Source: Ceratopteris richardii (lineage: Eukaryota; Streptophyta; Polypodiopsida; Polypodiales; Pteridaceae). From it: a stretch of 64,000 nt of DNA. A program made the translations under genes and the position numbers. Shown here one piece after another: positions 21,201-32,425 of this stretch. Each line of letters begins with the position of its first letter. Position 1 is the stretch's first letter. The stretch is taken from positions 170,001 through 234,000 of the forward strand of contig MU260068.1 in assembly GCA_020310875.1 (NCBI GenBank). Reading direction: 5' to 3'. Under the pieces are notes generated by a model that saw only the letters and a program-made list of their open reading frames with translations, did not search any database and was not told where the DNA came from.

Positions 21201-22489
21201 CACCTACATGCCGTATGACTACTGTTCGGAGCATTTGTGCACTTGCAGCCCATCATGGTTGGAATGTACATCAGTTGGACATTAAAACAGCATTTCTGAA
21301 TGGTGACTTGCATGAAGAAGTGTATGTTTTTCAGCCCCGTGGCTTTGTGCAGAAAGGGCATGAAAACCAGGTTTGCAGGTTAAAGAAGGCATTATATGGT
21401 TTAAAGCAAGCACCACGTGCTTGGTATGAGAAGATACATGCCTATCTGATTGCACATGGTTTTGAGAACAGTCCAACTGAAAGCACCTTATATGTTAAGC
21501 GTGCTCATGATGTACTTCTGATCATTGTTGTCTATGTTGATGACATGCTGCTCACTGGTCCTATTGAGAAGCATATTGCTGATTTCAAGGCTGATTTGCA
21601 TGCCTCATTTGAGATGTCTGATTTGGGGCATTTGCATCACTATTTGGGCATTCAATTTATGCAAGTTGATGGTGGAATGGCTTTGTGTCAAACGAAATAT
21701 ATTGACACATTATTGCAGCGTTTTGGCCTTGAAGACTGTAAGCCTATTGCCACTCCTATGGAGACAGGTTTACGATTGAGTCTTCATGATGCTGGAGATG
21801 CATTTGATGCTGTTCTCTATCAGCAGGCTGTTGGATGCTTGATTTACTTATGCATTACTCGGCCATATATTCAGTTTGCTGTCTCACAGATGAGCAGGTT
21901 TATGCATTGCCCAGGAGTCACGCATTGGAAGGCGGTTAAGCGCATCTTTCGCTACTTGAGTGGTACTCGGCTACTTGGGTTGTTTTATCCCAAGGGGGGA
22001 TCACTACCGCCAGATTTGCATGCTTTTTCTGACTCAGATTGGGCTGGTTGCTATGACACTCGTGTGTCCACCAGTGGTTTTTGCTTCATGCTTGGTAGCT
22101 CATGTATATCTTGGTTGAGCAAGAAGCAGCCTACTGTGGCCACTTCCAGTTGTGAGGCTGAGTATAGGGAAGCTTTCACAGCTACCGTTGAGTGTGTGTG
22201 GCTCAGACGCCTTATGGCTGATTTGGGTGTTGGTCAGTCTTCTGCCACCACCATCTTCACTGACAGTCAGAGCGCATTGGCAGTTGCGAGGAACCCTGTG
22301 TTCCATGCTCGCACTAAGCACATTGAGGTGCATTATCACTACGTCAGGGAGAGGTTCTCTGCTGGGGAGATCAGCTTGGCATATGTGCCCACGCAGGAGA
22401 ACATTGCAGACCTTTTCACGAAGGCTCTGCCTAGGGAGAAGTTTGAAGCTTTCCGCAAAGCTTTGGGCTTACTTCCTTTTGTGGAGTGA
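18230..22489 (+). CDS. Copia-A1 Gag-Pol polyprotein, 1419 aa
   Basis: A single open frame encodes the whole copia polyprotein; ATG 18230 is in good context (gccATGg) and opens MAESSDVFRML. Order: UBN2-type Gag (about 1-280), protease DSGA (D361), pre-integrase zinc region (WHARFGH...CEGC), integrase with D564, D627 and E663 (DD35E), RT with YVDD at 1102-1105, and RNase H (DSDWAG from 1268, SSCEAEY, HARTKHI) ending at DLFTKALP. The Gag zinc knuckle is damaged: CKYCKGND is followed directly by CPKL, where the A2 and A3 copies keep HIIKN. A 15-bp in-frame deletion thus removed the His ligand. Otherwise it looks able to encode virus-like particle assembly, cDNA synthesis and integration. Confidence 0.96.
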   Translation: MAESSDVFRMLAVEDKLDGTNYPLWAYMMRHVLVAKGLWNIVQGVERRPVTPATTGTANTGAGGAGADEDGVEDDIVQIPVRAAVSVAPTAEQIRWDGRDAQAHALITLSVKRAIIPHIRSCRTARDAWDTLTTLYQARNEARVAYLRKQLESEHMNEGDSMDSFLTKIKDLKEQLISADEVIPDSSLVQTVLNGLPDSYQSFASTLRLMMKGNPNALAFEELVYVLLQEDQSRQNRSIMRVADQAFLASQKGKGKWSSSTSKQKSANAAQSKNQDKDEKKSEKQKLFCKYCKGNDCPKLAAKEAKKKEAGMVVAEACTPKTESANLVQEEEWAFTTVCSFDPSSHDQCMSAVDSDVWYFDSGATKHITSQRSFFSSLEPAPTGNTVTCANNSSYPVMGVGKIILTTADGSSFTLSDALYVPGIKKNLLSVSALAKIGLVVKFVDDRCTVHDLSNGDVIIASGILCRGLYKLIDYERSVNDSACAVHDSQAMSDAKLWHARFGHLNFASLLRLQKSEMVSSLPKLEAPGKHVCEGCILGKMQRSSFPKDGSVRATQKLQLVHSDVCGPMQTPSFGNYLYFVTFIDDFSRHAWVYPLKAKSEVFMCFKQFLVLAENLSACKMGTLRSDRGGEYMSSDFNAFLAERGIKHQCTVPYTPQQNGVAERKNRSLMEMARCMVKSQALPHSFWLEAVMCAAYVLNRCPTKALQSITPYEAWHDRKPSVAHLRVFGCLAYALVPEQHRRKLDDKAVKCIFVGYSSESKGYRLYHPQTKRILVSRDVVFVEDAIQPLLSCTKETSVSSKDMYDTLMPLFTGGQSSAGPNEANSQPLQVSYDDADHFISDADLHDALVDERADIEQAKTMPKWLVQTLRDSKLDAPLSYRTRSGSHSASFASDCYAMAASSLCDENEPVSFDEAQNSENWMAAMQSEYDAIMKNGTWSLCDLPPGKKAIGTKWVYKLKRKPDGTVDRYKARLVAKGYAQERGIDFDETFAPTCRMTTVRSICALAAHHGWNVHQLDIKTAFLNGDLHEEVYVFQPRGFVQKGHENQVCRLKKALYGLKQAPRAWYEKIHAYLIAHGFENSPTESTLYVKRAHDVLLIIVVYVDDMLLTGPIEKHIADFKADLHASFEMSDLGHLHHYLGIQFMQVDGGMALCQTKYIDTLLQRFGLEDCKPIATPMETGLRLSLHDAGDAFDAVLYQQAVGCLIYLCITRPYIQFAVSQMSRFMHCPGVTHWKAVKRIFRYLSGTRLLGLFYPKGGSLPPDLHAFSDSDWAGCYDTRVSTSGFCFMLGSSCISWLSKKQPTVATSSCEAEYREAFTATVECVWLRRLMADLGVGQSSATTIFTDSQSALAVARNPVFHARTKHIEVHYHYVRERFSAGEISLAYVPTQENIADLFTKALPREKFEAFRKALGLLPFVE

Positions 22490-22563
22490 TCTCCACATAG
22501 CTTGGCACTTCCTTATACATGAGTGCAAGCTCCTTGTTCACCGCATCACTCCCAGGGGGGATT

Positions 22564-22793
22564 TGTTGATATATTTAGGTAGTGATGTGTGTGAACATCC
22601 TAGGACCGCCGGGGCACTTTTTTCCCTCTTTAGGAGGTTTTTTTCCCTCGGCTTATATATACGCCTATTGCCCTAATGGGCTACTTATCTTTGTACATTC
22701 TCTAGTAATACATTCAGTATTGTGTGTTGTGCTCCAAGCTTCTTCTTCTTCCTTGTGCTGTTCGCGTGCTTCCGCAGACGTCTATCTCCAACA
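22564..22793 (+). mobile_element. 3' LTR of Copia-A1
   Basis: This is the partner of 17719-17948, with one difference by eye near the end (ccttgtgctg for ccttgagctg). Confidence 0.93.
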
Positions 22794-23752
22794 CATCTTT
22801 CAAGAAAAGTTTTATAGCAAGTAGTTCCCAGCAAACCCCTAGCCACCAGTTTTGGTATTTAAGTCCAAATAAGTGATATAACCTAACTGTATATCAAAGA
22901 TTCTTAGCTTTGGAATCTGAAAAGCATTAGAAAATGCTTGGACTTAAGTTGAGGGAAAGATCTCTAAAAATCCTGCAGGTAAGCAAAGAAGCTTAAGATA
23001 GTTTAAGAGATCTTAAAGATAAAGACTAAGTCTTTATTTTTTGTCGCAAGTATCAACCAGACTTGATCAAGCTTGGCCGTGATTGTCCAAGAACGTGCGA
23101 TTAGAACTACTCTGTAGATTGCCCAAGTATTGGCAGTAAAAAATTGTTAGGAATTATTCACTCAATTTCCATTTATCGAATGGAAAATTGTGAAAAACGT
23201 AAGTTGTTCCAAGTATGAACAAGAGTGAAAGAATTCCAAAAAATGTAGTCTGCAAACCGTGCAAACGGTACTTAAGTCTGTGGAAGGGAAAACATAAGTG
23301 TTTGCCTATCCTTAAAGGGATTTTGGTACAAATCCAGAAAGCATGAGCGGATGCTCAGACTTATGCAGTAGAGAGATTCCTGTAAAAAGTCTCGACCGAG
23401 ATAGGTACCTAAAAGCAATAGTAAAAAAGGAATCTAAAGACAAGAAGTGAAAAGCTCTTGTCACTATAAAATTGGTCAAGAATAACCAATTGAACTTGAA
23501 TTTGAGAAATTCAAGAACTTGGAATTCGGATTGGTTTTCATTTGAAAACCTTAGCAAAAAAGGATTTGAGATATTCTATTAAAGGTTTTCAAGTTCCCAA
23601 GGTTAAGCACAAGATCGTGAAACGATCATGTCAAGGGATTAAAACCTAGAATATCAAGATAGAGATAGTGCCTGAAATTGCAAAATTCTTGTCAAGAATT
23701 AAAGCTAAAAGGTTCTCTATCAAGAGATGTTGTAAACTTTAGGATAAAATTC

Positions 23753-23809
23753 ACTCACACGTCAATGTGAGTATAAAATAGGGTGGTATGGGACACCAGA
23801 TTTTATACT
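23753..23809 (+). other. Conserved paired hairpins in LARD-B1
   Basis: These are the counterparts of 3102-3159. ACTCACA (23753-23759) pairs with TGTGAGT (23766-23772), and AGTATAAAAT (from 23770) pairs with ATTTTATACT (23800-23809). Confidence 0.5.
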
Positions 23810-25468
23810 GAGATTGATGTTGGAAAGATGGTATGGGACATCGGACCGTGAGATGATGATTATCTTTTAGTCTTCGTTTGGATCTCGAAGTTAAGTTTGA
23901 TCTTCAACGAAATTAAAACTTCAAAGGAGGAGTTTCAATTCAAGAAGAATCTCAAGGTACTTCAAGACGACTTCAAGATCAAGGAAATTGAATATATGAA
24001 GTAAGAAACTTCCAAGATCTTCTTAGAACACTTCAAGTTTAAGTGTTATTGATCAGAAATATTTGATAAATTTCTGAAAGAAGTTGGACTTTGACTTTGA
24101 GTTACTCTTTTCAAACAAGGATTTGATTGACTAAGTCAAGCACCAAGTTTCTAGTATAACTTGGTAAATTCACTCTTTTAACTCAAAGAAATGCACAAGA
24201 ATTGCATTACTAGTAAGGAGTCAGAAAGACTGAATTTGATTTGAACTTAGTCTCAAGTGAAGCATTATTTGAATACCAAACTCATCGACAGAACCTCAGT
24301 GGGTCGACACACTGATGTTGGTTACCACACTAGTATCTTGTGGTTGGATGATGTTTTTGATTTTCTTTGAATCTGTTTGAGAATCCAGCTTATTTCTCTT
24401 AAAGATAAAGACAATGCTTCAATACCTTGTTGAAATTGATCGTTGAAAAGTTAAAGTCCTGAGTCAATTAGACTTTGACTCATAGCAAGTTTGAATTGGT
24501 TGTACAAAATTTTAGTTATTTCTTTTTGCTTTCCAAATCTTTTGGAATTGGTTCAGACATGGTATCTGATTCCTTTTGCAAAAGACCAGGGTTAGCCTGT
24601 TAGAATAAAATAACTAACTTGAACATCCTAGATAGATGTTATGTACAAGAACCTTTTCAAGAGATGATAAGTCTAAGTGGACTTATTCATTTGAGTTTGC
24701 TTCAAGTTATAGCATAAATGATTTCCTGGAGTCCAGTATACTCTAGAATAGGGAAGTTAGGAATTGCTCATCAGATTGATAATTCCCAAGAACTTTCAGT
24801 TAAAAGTCTTTGAGAAAAGTGTCCTAAGTTGGACAATTTTCATTTTGAATTTGAATTGGTAAAGTTAGTATGGTTGATTCCACCGAAATGGTAAACTTTC
24901 TCCTACAGTTTACATAGGATTTTTTCAACTCATTGAGACAGAGTAGTCCTCTAGTCGAGTGAAAAAATCAAGTAACTGTTAGATCAAAGTAAACCATTGT
25001 ACAAACATCTAAAGTTAGATGTATGGGACAACCAAACTTCAAGTTCTCCAAAACAAATTCAAGTGAATCAAGAATTCTTAAAGTTTTGCATGGGACAAGA
25101 ATTCCACCTTTATTACTAAGTCTATGCACCAGTTATGCCTAGAAATGGACTAGTAATTTGAATCCACCCAATTCACATGTTTGTGTCTAGATTGCACATC
25201 TAGAAACTATGAATTGGCCAGGGATGTGTTTAGATCCATCCTTATTATTCTTCACTAGTTTGTACTTTGTTCCGTTCATCAAAGTGCAAAACCAGATAGT
25301 GTTTTGAATCATTTGGGCAGGGATGCCACCACAGAGATGAGACATGTTCTTCCAGTTCTAGAACATGACCATGTTCTTCCAGTTTTAGAACATGAGGCTC
25401 GGGGGTTGCCTATAGTATGTATATAGCTCTATTTTTGAGGACGAAAATATTTTCCAAGGGGGGAAGAA

Positions 25469-25916
25469 TGGAATAAAGTAAGTCTATGATCCAAGAGTCT
25501 GGCGGGTTCAGACAGATCTGAAATCGGATACCGTTTGGTCATCCGTGTGTATGACCAAAGATCTTGAGTTTAGACTTACTAGGAGGTCTTGTGCTCTTGT
25601 GAACAAGTGATCCACTTAGCTTAGTGGTTAAGTCTCAAGGATGTGAAGGAGGAGGTCTTGGGTTCAATCCCCATGGGAGACATGGGGAGAGTATTTGGCC
25701 CAAAGAGATCTAGATCCTTCTAGAAGCATCCACTTGAGTTAACTCGAGTTAACTGGGACACTTGGCGCACATGTAGTTACATGGCTGACACTTGGATGGT
25801 TAGTATCCACCTGCCCAAGAAGGCAGTCCCCTGGAGAGAGCTATATATAGAGGCATTTGGTTGGGAGGAGAGTCATCTCTCTAGCATGTGGTGGTCGTAA
25901 TCCTTGTACTGTTGCA
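25469..25916 (+). mobile_element. 3' LTR of LARD-B1
   Basis: It has the same 448 bp as the 5' LTR but begins TGGAATAAAG (one change). It keeps the A/B boxes (25616-25672), the 16-bp palindrome (25738-25753) and TATA (25841-25850), and is followed by the ccgac duplication. Confidence 0.9.
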
Positions 25917-25921
25917 CCGAC

Positions 25922-26054
25922 CGTCTCTGTATAGGCCATGATGTCCCTCTCGTCTGGCTTGGAGGATACGCGGCATGCATGCCCTTCTGTGCTCTACCTG
26001 CATCCGTGTGAGATCGTCATCCAAGTAGATGGGGGTGCCCGGTGTAGTGCATAG
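25922..26054 (-). pseudogene. LINE ORF1, C-terminal domain fragment
   Basis: The minus strand reads GTPIYLDDDLTRMQVEHRR...ARREGHHGLYRDGR, the C-terminal domain pattern of LINE ORF1 proteins (Leu-Asp-Asp-Asp-Leu followed by Ala-Arg...Gly and RDGR). Copia-D1 cut it on the right (catag) and LARD-B1 on the left (ccgac). With one copy of each duplication removed, the three ORF1 pieces stay in a single frame totalling 864 bp (288 codons with stop). Confidence 0.8.
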
Positions 26055-27115
26055 TGTTGGTGCAATTCAAGCCTTAACATTTGGCTTGGAACCCTTGAAG
26101 GATATCTCTATATGAAGCAAAAGACCATAGGAACTTATGCCTATGATTTCTTACCATTTTATCTCTTGTAAAAGTCTTAGTGACTTGGCATACTATGTAA
26201 TCACACCTAATTGATTGAAAGTCGTGGAAAAGGTTGTTGATTAATTGAGAGAATATCTCAATCAAATTTTAGGTGAAAGATTCTAGGAGATTGATTTGAA
26301 TTCAAATCCAAATCATCACTCAATTCCTATAAAAACTACAAGGAAAAAGTCGCGGATGTTCTTCACTCATCCCGAGGCATTTTCTGTATCAATCATTGAG
26401 TGTGTGAGGTCTACTTCATAGCCTACACCTCTGAGTACCATTTGGCTATGTGTATCATGCCAATGGGAATGTACATTTACATGATCTAATACAAAAACTT
26501 ACATTCATCTACTCTGGTTTTCTCTGAGTCATCATCTCCAAGTCTGTCAACTTCAACAAGGCATATCTCAGGATCTACTGACCCAAATCAAGTGATTCAA
26601 AGCTTGTTGGAACCAGCTCCAAGCATACTACGTGGCTACAAAATTTGAAGATCATTGGATCAGCCATCTCGGAGAAATCTTGCTCGAAGTCGTCTCTGGT
26701 ATTTGTCTGCACATCTCCTAAAAAGTCGGGAGTGACCATAAACTTGCTAAAGTTAATTCTCTGTACATAGTTTATCAATTTGAATGATTCCACTTGCAAA
26801 TGGTAGCTTGTTAAGCTAATTGAATTACTATAAGAGGAATTTTTCCAATTGTAAGTGTGCTGGTCATACTGAGTGAAAGACTGAGCAGGTATCAAGATCA
26901 AAATAGAAAGTTTTCAAGTCTAGTGAAGTGCAGATTCATCTGTTTTGATCCAATCTTTACTCAAATCATTTCCAAAGTACATATAGCATATTTTGGTATC
27001 ATTTGGAAGCTCAAGGAGTCTACTAAGCATATCTGAAGTCAAAGAGGGCTGGTGCAAAGCAGGATTAGCAGTATCAACTCAATCTTCTGAGTGCATCCAA
27101 CCATTTCTCCCAACA
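26055..27115 (+). mobile_element. 5' LTR of Copia-D1
   Basis: It begins TGTTGGTGCAATTC and ends TCTCCCAACA. A long U3 carries no gene; short open frames here repeat in the 3' LTR and are not coding. Confidence 0.92.
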
Positions 27116-27140
27116 GTGGTATGAGAGCAAATAAGGTAAC

Positions 27141-30100
27141 AAGGGAGATGGTTTTCCTTCATTCATTGACAAATTGGACAGGAACAATTACCAAGCTTGG
27201 TCTCTAAGGATGAAGACCTATCTACAAGGAAGAAGCTTATTTGGATTCATCTCAGGAGATGAGGAATTGCCCTCATTCAAAGCAAGAGGGCTACCCACCA
27301 AGGATGAACAAGAGAGGCTCAACACATGGTGTGCAAAAGATGCATTGGCAAGGTCTTATCTTCTTAACTCTATATCTGATTTCCTTTTACCTCAGATAAG
27401 GAATTGTAAGACTTCCCAAGAAACTTGGGAAACCTTGTCAACATATTTTTCATCAAGTACAAGGGCCAGAAAGAGTCAACTATGGATTGAATTCACTACT
27501 CTTAGGAAGCAATCAAAGCAATCAGTTTCAGACTTTGTCACTAGGGTCAAAGACATTGCAGACCAGCTTGCAAGTATTGGAGAGGAGATTGAAGAGGAAC
27601 AAATAGTAAGGCAGGTAATCAATGGACTAAAAGCTGATGATAAATGGGAGAGCTTTACCACAACAATGGACCTATACATGGACATACATGCTCCTGATCT
27701 AACAACTCTAATTGGTCAACTCTTCACATATGAAGCAAAGCTTACAAGGAATGGAGAGCAATCAAAAGGTAACAACCCCTCTGCCCTATACACTGATAAG
27801 AAGGTTAAAGATAAGGGTAAAAGTAAGAAGGCTGATGAAGAAGGCTCTACCTCCCAAGCTAATTATGCAGGGAGAGGTAGATCTTCAAGAGGTAGAGGCA
27901 GAGGAGGTAAGCAAGGTAGGGGGAGACCCTACAACTCATCACCATGCAACATTTGTGGATTGTCTAACCATACCACAGATGAGTGCTACAGAAATGATAA
28001 AAATCAGAGAGGAAGAGGCTATCAAAGAGGTGGATACTCTCAAGGTAGAGGCAGATTCAACCAACACCAAGGCTACAATGGATACAACAATCAGTACAAC
28101 AACAATTACAACCACAACCACAATGGTAACTTCCAAGGTGGATACAGAAATAGGAAGGATTACAACAACTACACAGAGGAGCAAGATGACTCCCTATTGA
28201 TCATGAATATGACCTCCAAGGCAGGTACAAATGATGATCATTTATTTTATATTGATTCAGGGTGTTCTAACCATGTAGCTGGTAATGTGGTACTACTTTC
28301 TGATTTGGAAGAACCCAAGGGCAAACATCAGGTACAGACAGGTGATGATACTAAACATTCTGTTGTAAAGGTTGGTAATGTAAAGACTAGTGATGGTAAT
28401 CAGAACTTATTGAGCAGAGTACTTTATGTCCCAACTATCACCAAGAACTTAATGAGTGTAGGTCAGATTGTGGAAAAAGGTTTGCAGGTCAGGTTCAATC
28501 AACATGGAGCATATGTGGAGGACCCAAGACATGGATTCAGAAGGATAGCCAAGGGAGAAAAATCAGGTAGATTGTTTACTTTTGAGCTAGAGGACACAAA
28601 GAACATTGCTTTATACAATTACAAGGATCAAACACTTTCAGAATTGGAAATTTGGCATAAGAGGTTAGGTCACATTGGTGAAAGGACCTTAAAGCAAATG
28701 AGTAGGGATCAATGTGTGCTTGGGATACCTAATGTATCCAAGCAACACATGATATACAAGTGTGGAGCTTGTCAGTTTGGTAAGTCACACAGATTGCCTT
28801 ATTCAAAGAAAGGTTTTATGCATGAAGACTATCTAGACTTGGTGCACACAGATGTTTGGGGACCTAGCAAGGACCCTTCCATTTCAGGTTCAAGGTACTA
28901 TGTGTCCTTCATTGATGATTATAGCAGATGGACTGTCTTATACTTTATGAAGCATAAGGATGAAGTGTTTAATTGTTTCAAGAGATATCTTGCACTTGTT
29001 GAAAACCAAACAGGAAGAAACTTGAAAAGGCTAAGGTCAGATGGAGGAGGTGAATACTTCTCAAATGAATTTGAAGACTTCTTGCAGGAAAGAGGCATCA
29101 AGAGGGAGATAACCACAAGGTACTCACCTGAACAAAATGGGGTAGCTGAAAGAAGGAATAGACTCATTGTAGAAATAGCTAGGTCTATGCTTAATGAAAA
29201 GAAGTTACCAAATTATCTTTGGGCAGAGAGTGTATCTATTGCCACCTACCTCATTAACAGGTTGCCATCAAATTCACTTGATGGAATGACACCATATGAA
29301 GCTTGGCATGGTAAGAGACCATCTTTGGATCATTGCAAAATTTTTGGTTGTGTTGCATATGTGCATATTCCCTCACAGGTCAGGGGAAAGCTAGACCCTA
29401 AAGCTGAAAAATGTATCTTCATTGGTTATGACTTGAACCAGAAAGGGTACAGATTCTACAACCCCTCAAACAAAGGTTTCAAGGTAAGCAGAGATGTCAT
29501 CTTTGATGAGAATGACTCATGGTATGAGAATGAATGCAGGAAGGTTAGTCTACCTTATGACATGGAAGAAGACTTCCCAAAACTCACCAAGGAGGAACCA
29601 ATCCAGAAAGAAGACTCAAGTTCAGATGATGATGACACAATTAATCTTGAGGAATTCGAATTCAAGGCATGGAAGTCCAAAGGAAAGATGAAGATGAAGA
29701 AGCTAGAGGATATACGAGAATCCTCAACTCAAGCTATGAGGAGATCTCAAAGAGAAAGTAAGAAGCCTATCAGATATGGGTATGACACTTCTCTTGTAAC
29801 TAAGCATTCTGTATATCTTGCAAAGGATTTGTTGAATGAAGAACCAGGTTCATATGAGGAGGCAATCACAAAAACAGAATGGAAAGAAGCTATGGATGAA
29901 GAAATAGAGGCTCTCAAGGAGAGTGACACATGGGACTTGGTACCCAAGAAAGACACTATGAAGGTGATAGGATCCAGATGGATCTACAAACTAAAGAGGA
30001 ACTCTGATGGAACAATTAACAGGTATAAAGCTAGGTTGGTAGCCAAGGGTTTTGCACAAACCCAAGGCATTGATTATGAGGAGACATTTTCTCCTGTGGC

Positions 30101-31323
30101 TAAGATGCCAACAATCAGAATTTTGGTGAGTGTAGCTGCATCCAAGAATTGGAACATGTACCAATTAGATGTCAAGAATGCTTTCTTGAATGGATGGATA
30201 TTTGAAGAAGTCTACATGTCACAACCACCTGGCTATGAAGATCCCAAGAAGGTAAACTATGTTTGTAAATTGAAGAAGGCTCTATATGGATTGAAGCAGG
30301 CACCTAGAGCATGGAATTACAGGTTGACAACATATCTCCAAGACCAAGGATTTGTGATGAGTAAAGCAGACACTTCTCTATTCATAAAGAGGAGTAGTAC
30401 AGAGGTAATCTACTTGTGTGTTTATGTTGATGACATCATCATTACAGGGAATGATGTAAATGGAATCAGAAGCATAAAGAGTCAGATGATGAAGGAATTC
30501 AAGATCAATGATCTTGTATTATTGAAGTACTTCTTAGGTCTTGAATTAGTGTATACTAATTCAGGTATATATATTACTCAAAAGAAGTATGTACAGGATA
30601 TGGTCAAGAAGTTTAATTTGCAGGAAGCTAAAGTCTCAAGCACTCCAATGGAAGTCAACCTAAAGCTTAGTGCTCATGAAGGTGATGAAGTCCAAGACAT
30701 TACAGGATATCAAAGTATGGTAGGTAGTACTAAGCCAATTCATGCACAAACCAAGAGTACCTCACCTAGAGGCAGCAAAGAAGATCTTGAAGTATCTAAA
30801 GGGAACTCAGAACCATGGTTTGTACTTTCCTTATACATCAGATATTGATATTAAAGTATACTCAGATGCAGATTGGGCAGGATGCAAGGATGATAGGAGG
30901 AGCACATCAGGATACATATGTTTTGCAGGTGATAAACCTATTTCTTGGTCAGCCAAGAAACAACCTACAGTAGCTTTGTCATCTACTGAAGCAGAGTATA
31001 GAGGGCTAGCCAATGCCACTCAAGAAGCTATCTGGTTGAAGCTTTTGTATATAGAATTAGGCCTATATACAAGGCCTCCAATTATCTTTGGAGATAACAC
31101 AAGCTCTCTTCACCTTGCAACAAATCCAATATATCATGCTAGGACAAAACACATAGAGGTTCATTACCACTATGTGAGAGAAAAGTTGCTTAGTAAAGAT
31201 ATTCAGTTGACTTATGTGTCTACTAATATGCAATGTGCAGATTTACTTACTAAAGCTTTGGATGGAAGTAAGTTATGCAGGTTCAAATCCATGATTGGAT
31301 TACAGGATGTGATTGAAGATTGA
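27141..31323 (+). pseudogene. Copia-D1 Gag-Pol, two breaks
   Basis: The frame is open from 27141 to 30848. Order: Gag ([14 protein letters not shown]), Gly/Arg-rich stretch, CCHC knuckle [14 protein letters not shown], protease YIDSGCSNH, pre-integrase zinc region, integrase DD35E (HTD, RSD, AERRN), RT with LKQAPRAW and YVDDII. The usual start codon, ATG in D2 and D3, is AAG here at 27141-27143. About 50-60 bp are missing near 30728, which shifts the frame; RNase H continues in another frame to 31323 (YSDADWAG, SSTEAEY, HARTKHIEVHYHYVREK). So the copy lost its start and the RT-RNase H link, yet most of the polyprotein is intact, suggesting recent inactivation. Confidence 0.92.
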
Positions 31324-31364
31324 AAATGAAGACTTAAGCCAAAGTGTTTGGCTTGAGGGGGAGC

Positions 31365-32425
31365 TGTTGGTCCAATTCAAGCCTTAACATTTGGCTTGGA
31401 ACCCTTGAAGGATATCTCTATATGAAGCAAAAGACCATAGGAACTTATGCCTATGATTTCTTACCATTTTATCTCTTGTAAAAGTCTTAGTGACTTGGCA
31501 TACTATGTAATCACACCTAATTGATTGAAAGTCGTGGAAAAGGTTGTTGATTAATTGAGAGAATATCTCAATCAACTTTTAGGTGAAAGATTCTAGGAGA
31601 TTGATTTGAATTCAAATCCAAATCATCACTCAATTCCTATAAAAACTACAAGGAAAAAGTCACGGATGTTCTTCACTCATCCCGAGGCATTTTCTGTATC
31701 AATCATTGATTGTGTGAGGTCTACTTCATAGCCTACACCTCTGAGTACCATTTGGCTATGTGTATCATGCCAATGGGAATGTACATTTACATGATCTAAT
31801 ACAAATACTTACATTCATCTACTCTGGTTTTCTCTGAGTCATCATCTCCAAGTCTGTCAACTTCAACAAGGCATATCTCAGGATCTACTGACCCAAATCA
31901 AGTGATTCAAAGCTTGTTGGAACCAGCTCCAAGCATGCTACATGCCTACAAAATTTGAAGATCATTGGATCAGCCATCTCGGAGAAATCTTGCTCGAAGT
32001 CGTCTCTGGTATTTGTTTGCACATCTCCTAAAAAGTCGGGAGTGACCATAAACTTGCTAAAGTTAATTCTCTGTGCATAGTTTATCAATTTGAATGATTC
32101 CACTTGCAAATGGTAGCTTGTTAAGCTAATTGAATAACTCTAAGAGGATTTTTTCCAATTGTAAGTGTGCTGGTCATACTGAGTGAAAGACTGAGCAGGT
32201 ATCAAGATCAAAATAGAAAGTTTTCAAGTCTAGTGAAGTGTAGATTCATCTGTTTTGATCCAATCTTTACTCAAATCATTTCCAAAGTACATATAGCATA
32301 TTTTGGTATCATTTGGAAGCTCAAGGATTCTACTAAGCATATCTGAAGTCAAAGAGGGCTGGTGCAAAGCAAGATTAGCAGTATCAACTCAATCTTCTGA
32401 GTGCATCCAACCATTTCTCCCAACA
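31365..32425 (+). mobile_element. 3' LTR of Copia-D1
   Basis: Partner of 26055-27115, same length; ends CAACA next to the catag duplication. Confidence 0.92.

Larger units (their letters stand above)
17719..22793 (+). mobile_element. Copia-A1: young, near-intact Ty1/copia element
   Basis: LTRs of 230 bp (17719-17948 and 22564-22793) differ at one position by eye. The target duplication catct (17714-17718, 22794-22798) is exact. The primer-binding site tggtatcagagcagg follows two bases after the 5' LTR, and a G-rich polypurine tract (caggggggattt) precedes the 3' LTR. It sits inside LARD-B1, so it arrived later. It is the youngest insertion in the window and the only one with an uninterrupted gag-pol. 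Confidence 0.97.
14696..25916 (+). mobile_element. LARD-B1: large non-coding LTR element
   Basis: Two 448-bp LTRs (14696-15143 and 25469-25916) and an exact 5-bp target duplication ccgac (14691-14695, 25917-25921) define the element. The primer-binding site ttggtatcagagcc follows the 5' LTR, and a purine tract (aaggggggaagaa) precedes the 3' LTR. Without Copia-A1 (17719-22793) the interior is about 5.2 kb and carries no recognisable gag or pol. It does hold two antisense tRNA-like relics, a TGCAT cluster, 35-bp repeats and conserved hairpins. It parallels LARD-B2 over most of its length. Being structurally complete without coding capacity, it probably depended on enzymes in trans. It inserted in LINE ORF1. 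Confidence 0.9.
26055..32425 (+). mobile_element. Copia-D1: full-length Ty1/copia element
   Basis: LTRs of 1061 bp (26055-27115 and 31365-32425) and an exact target duplication catag (26050-26054, 32426-32430) define it. The primer-binding site tggtatgagagc has one change from the usual tggtatcagagc. A polypurine tract (cttgagggggagc) precedes the 3' LTR. The LTRs differ at roughly 17 sites by eye, so it is older than Copia-A1. It inserted in LINE ORF1. Confidence 0.95.

Noticed and set aside
26074..26265. 63-codon minus frame repeated at 31384-31575
   Set aside because: Lies in both Copia-D1 LTRs, so its duplication is just the LTR pair; no protein motif.
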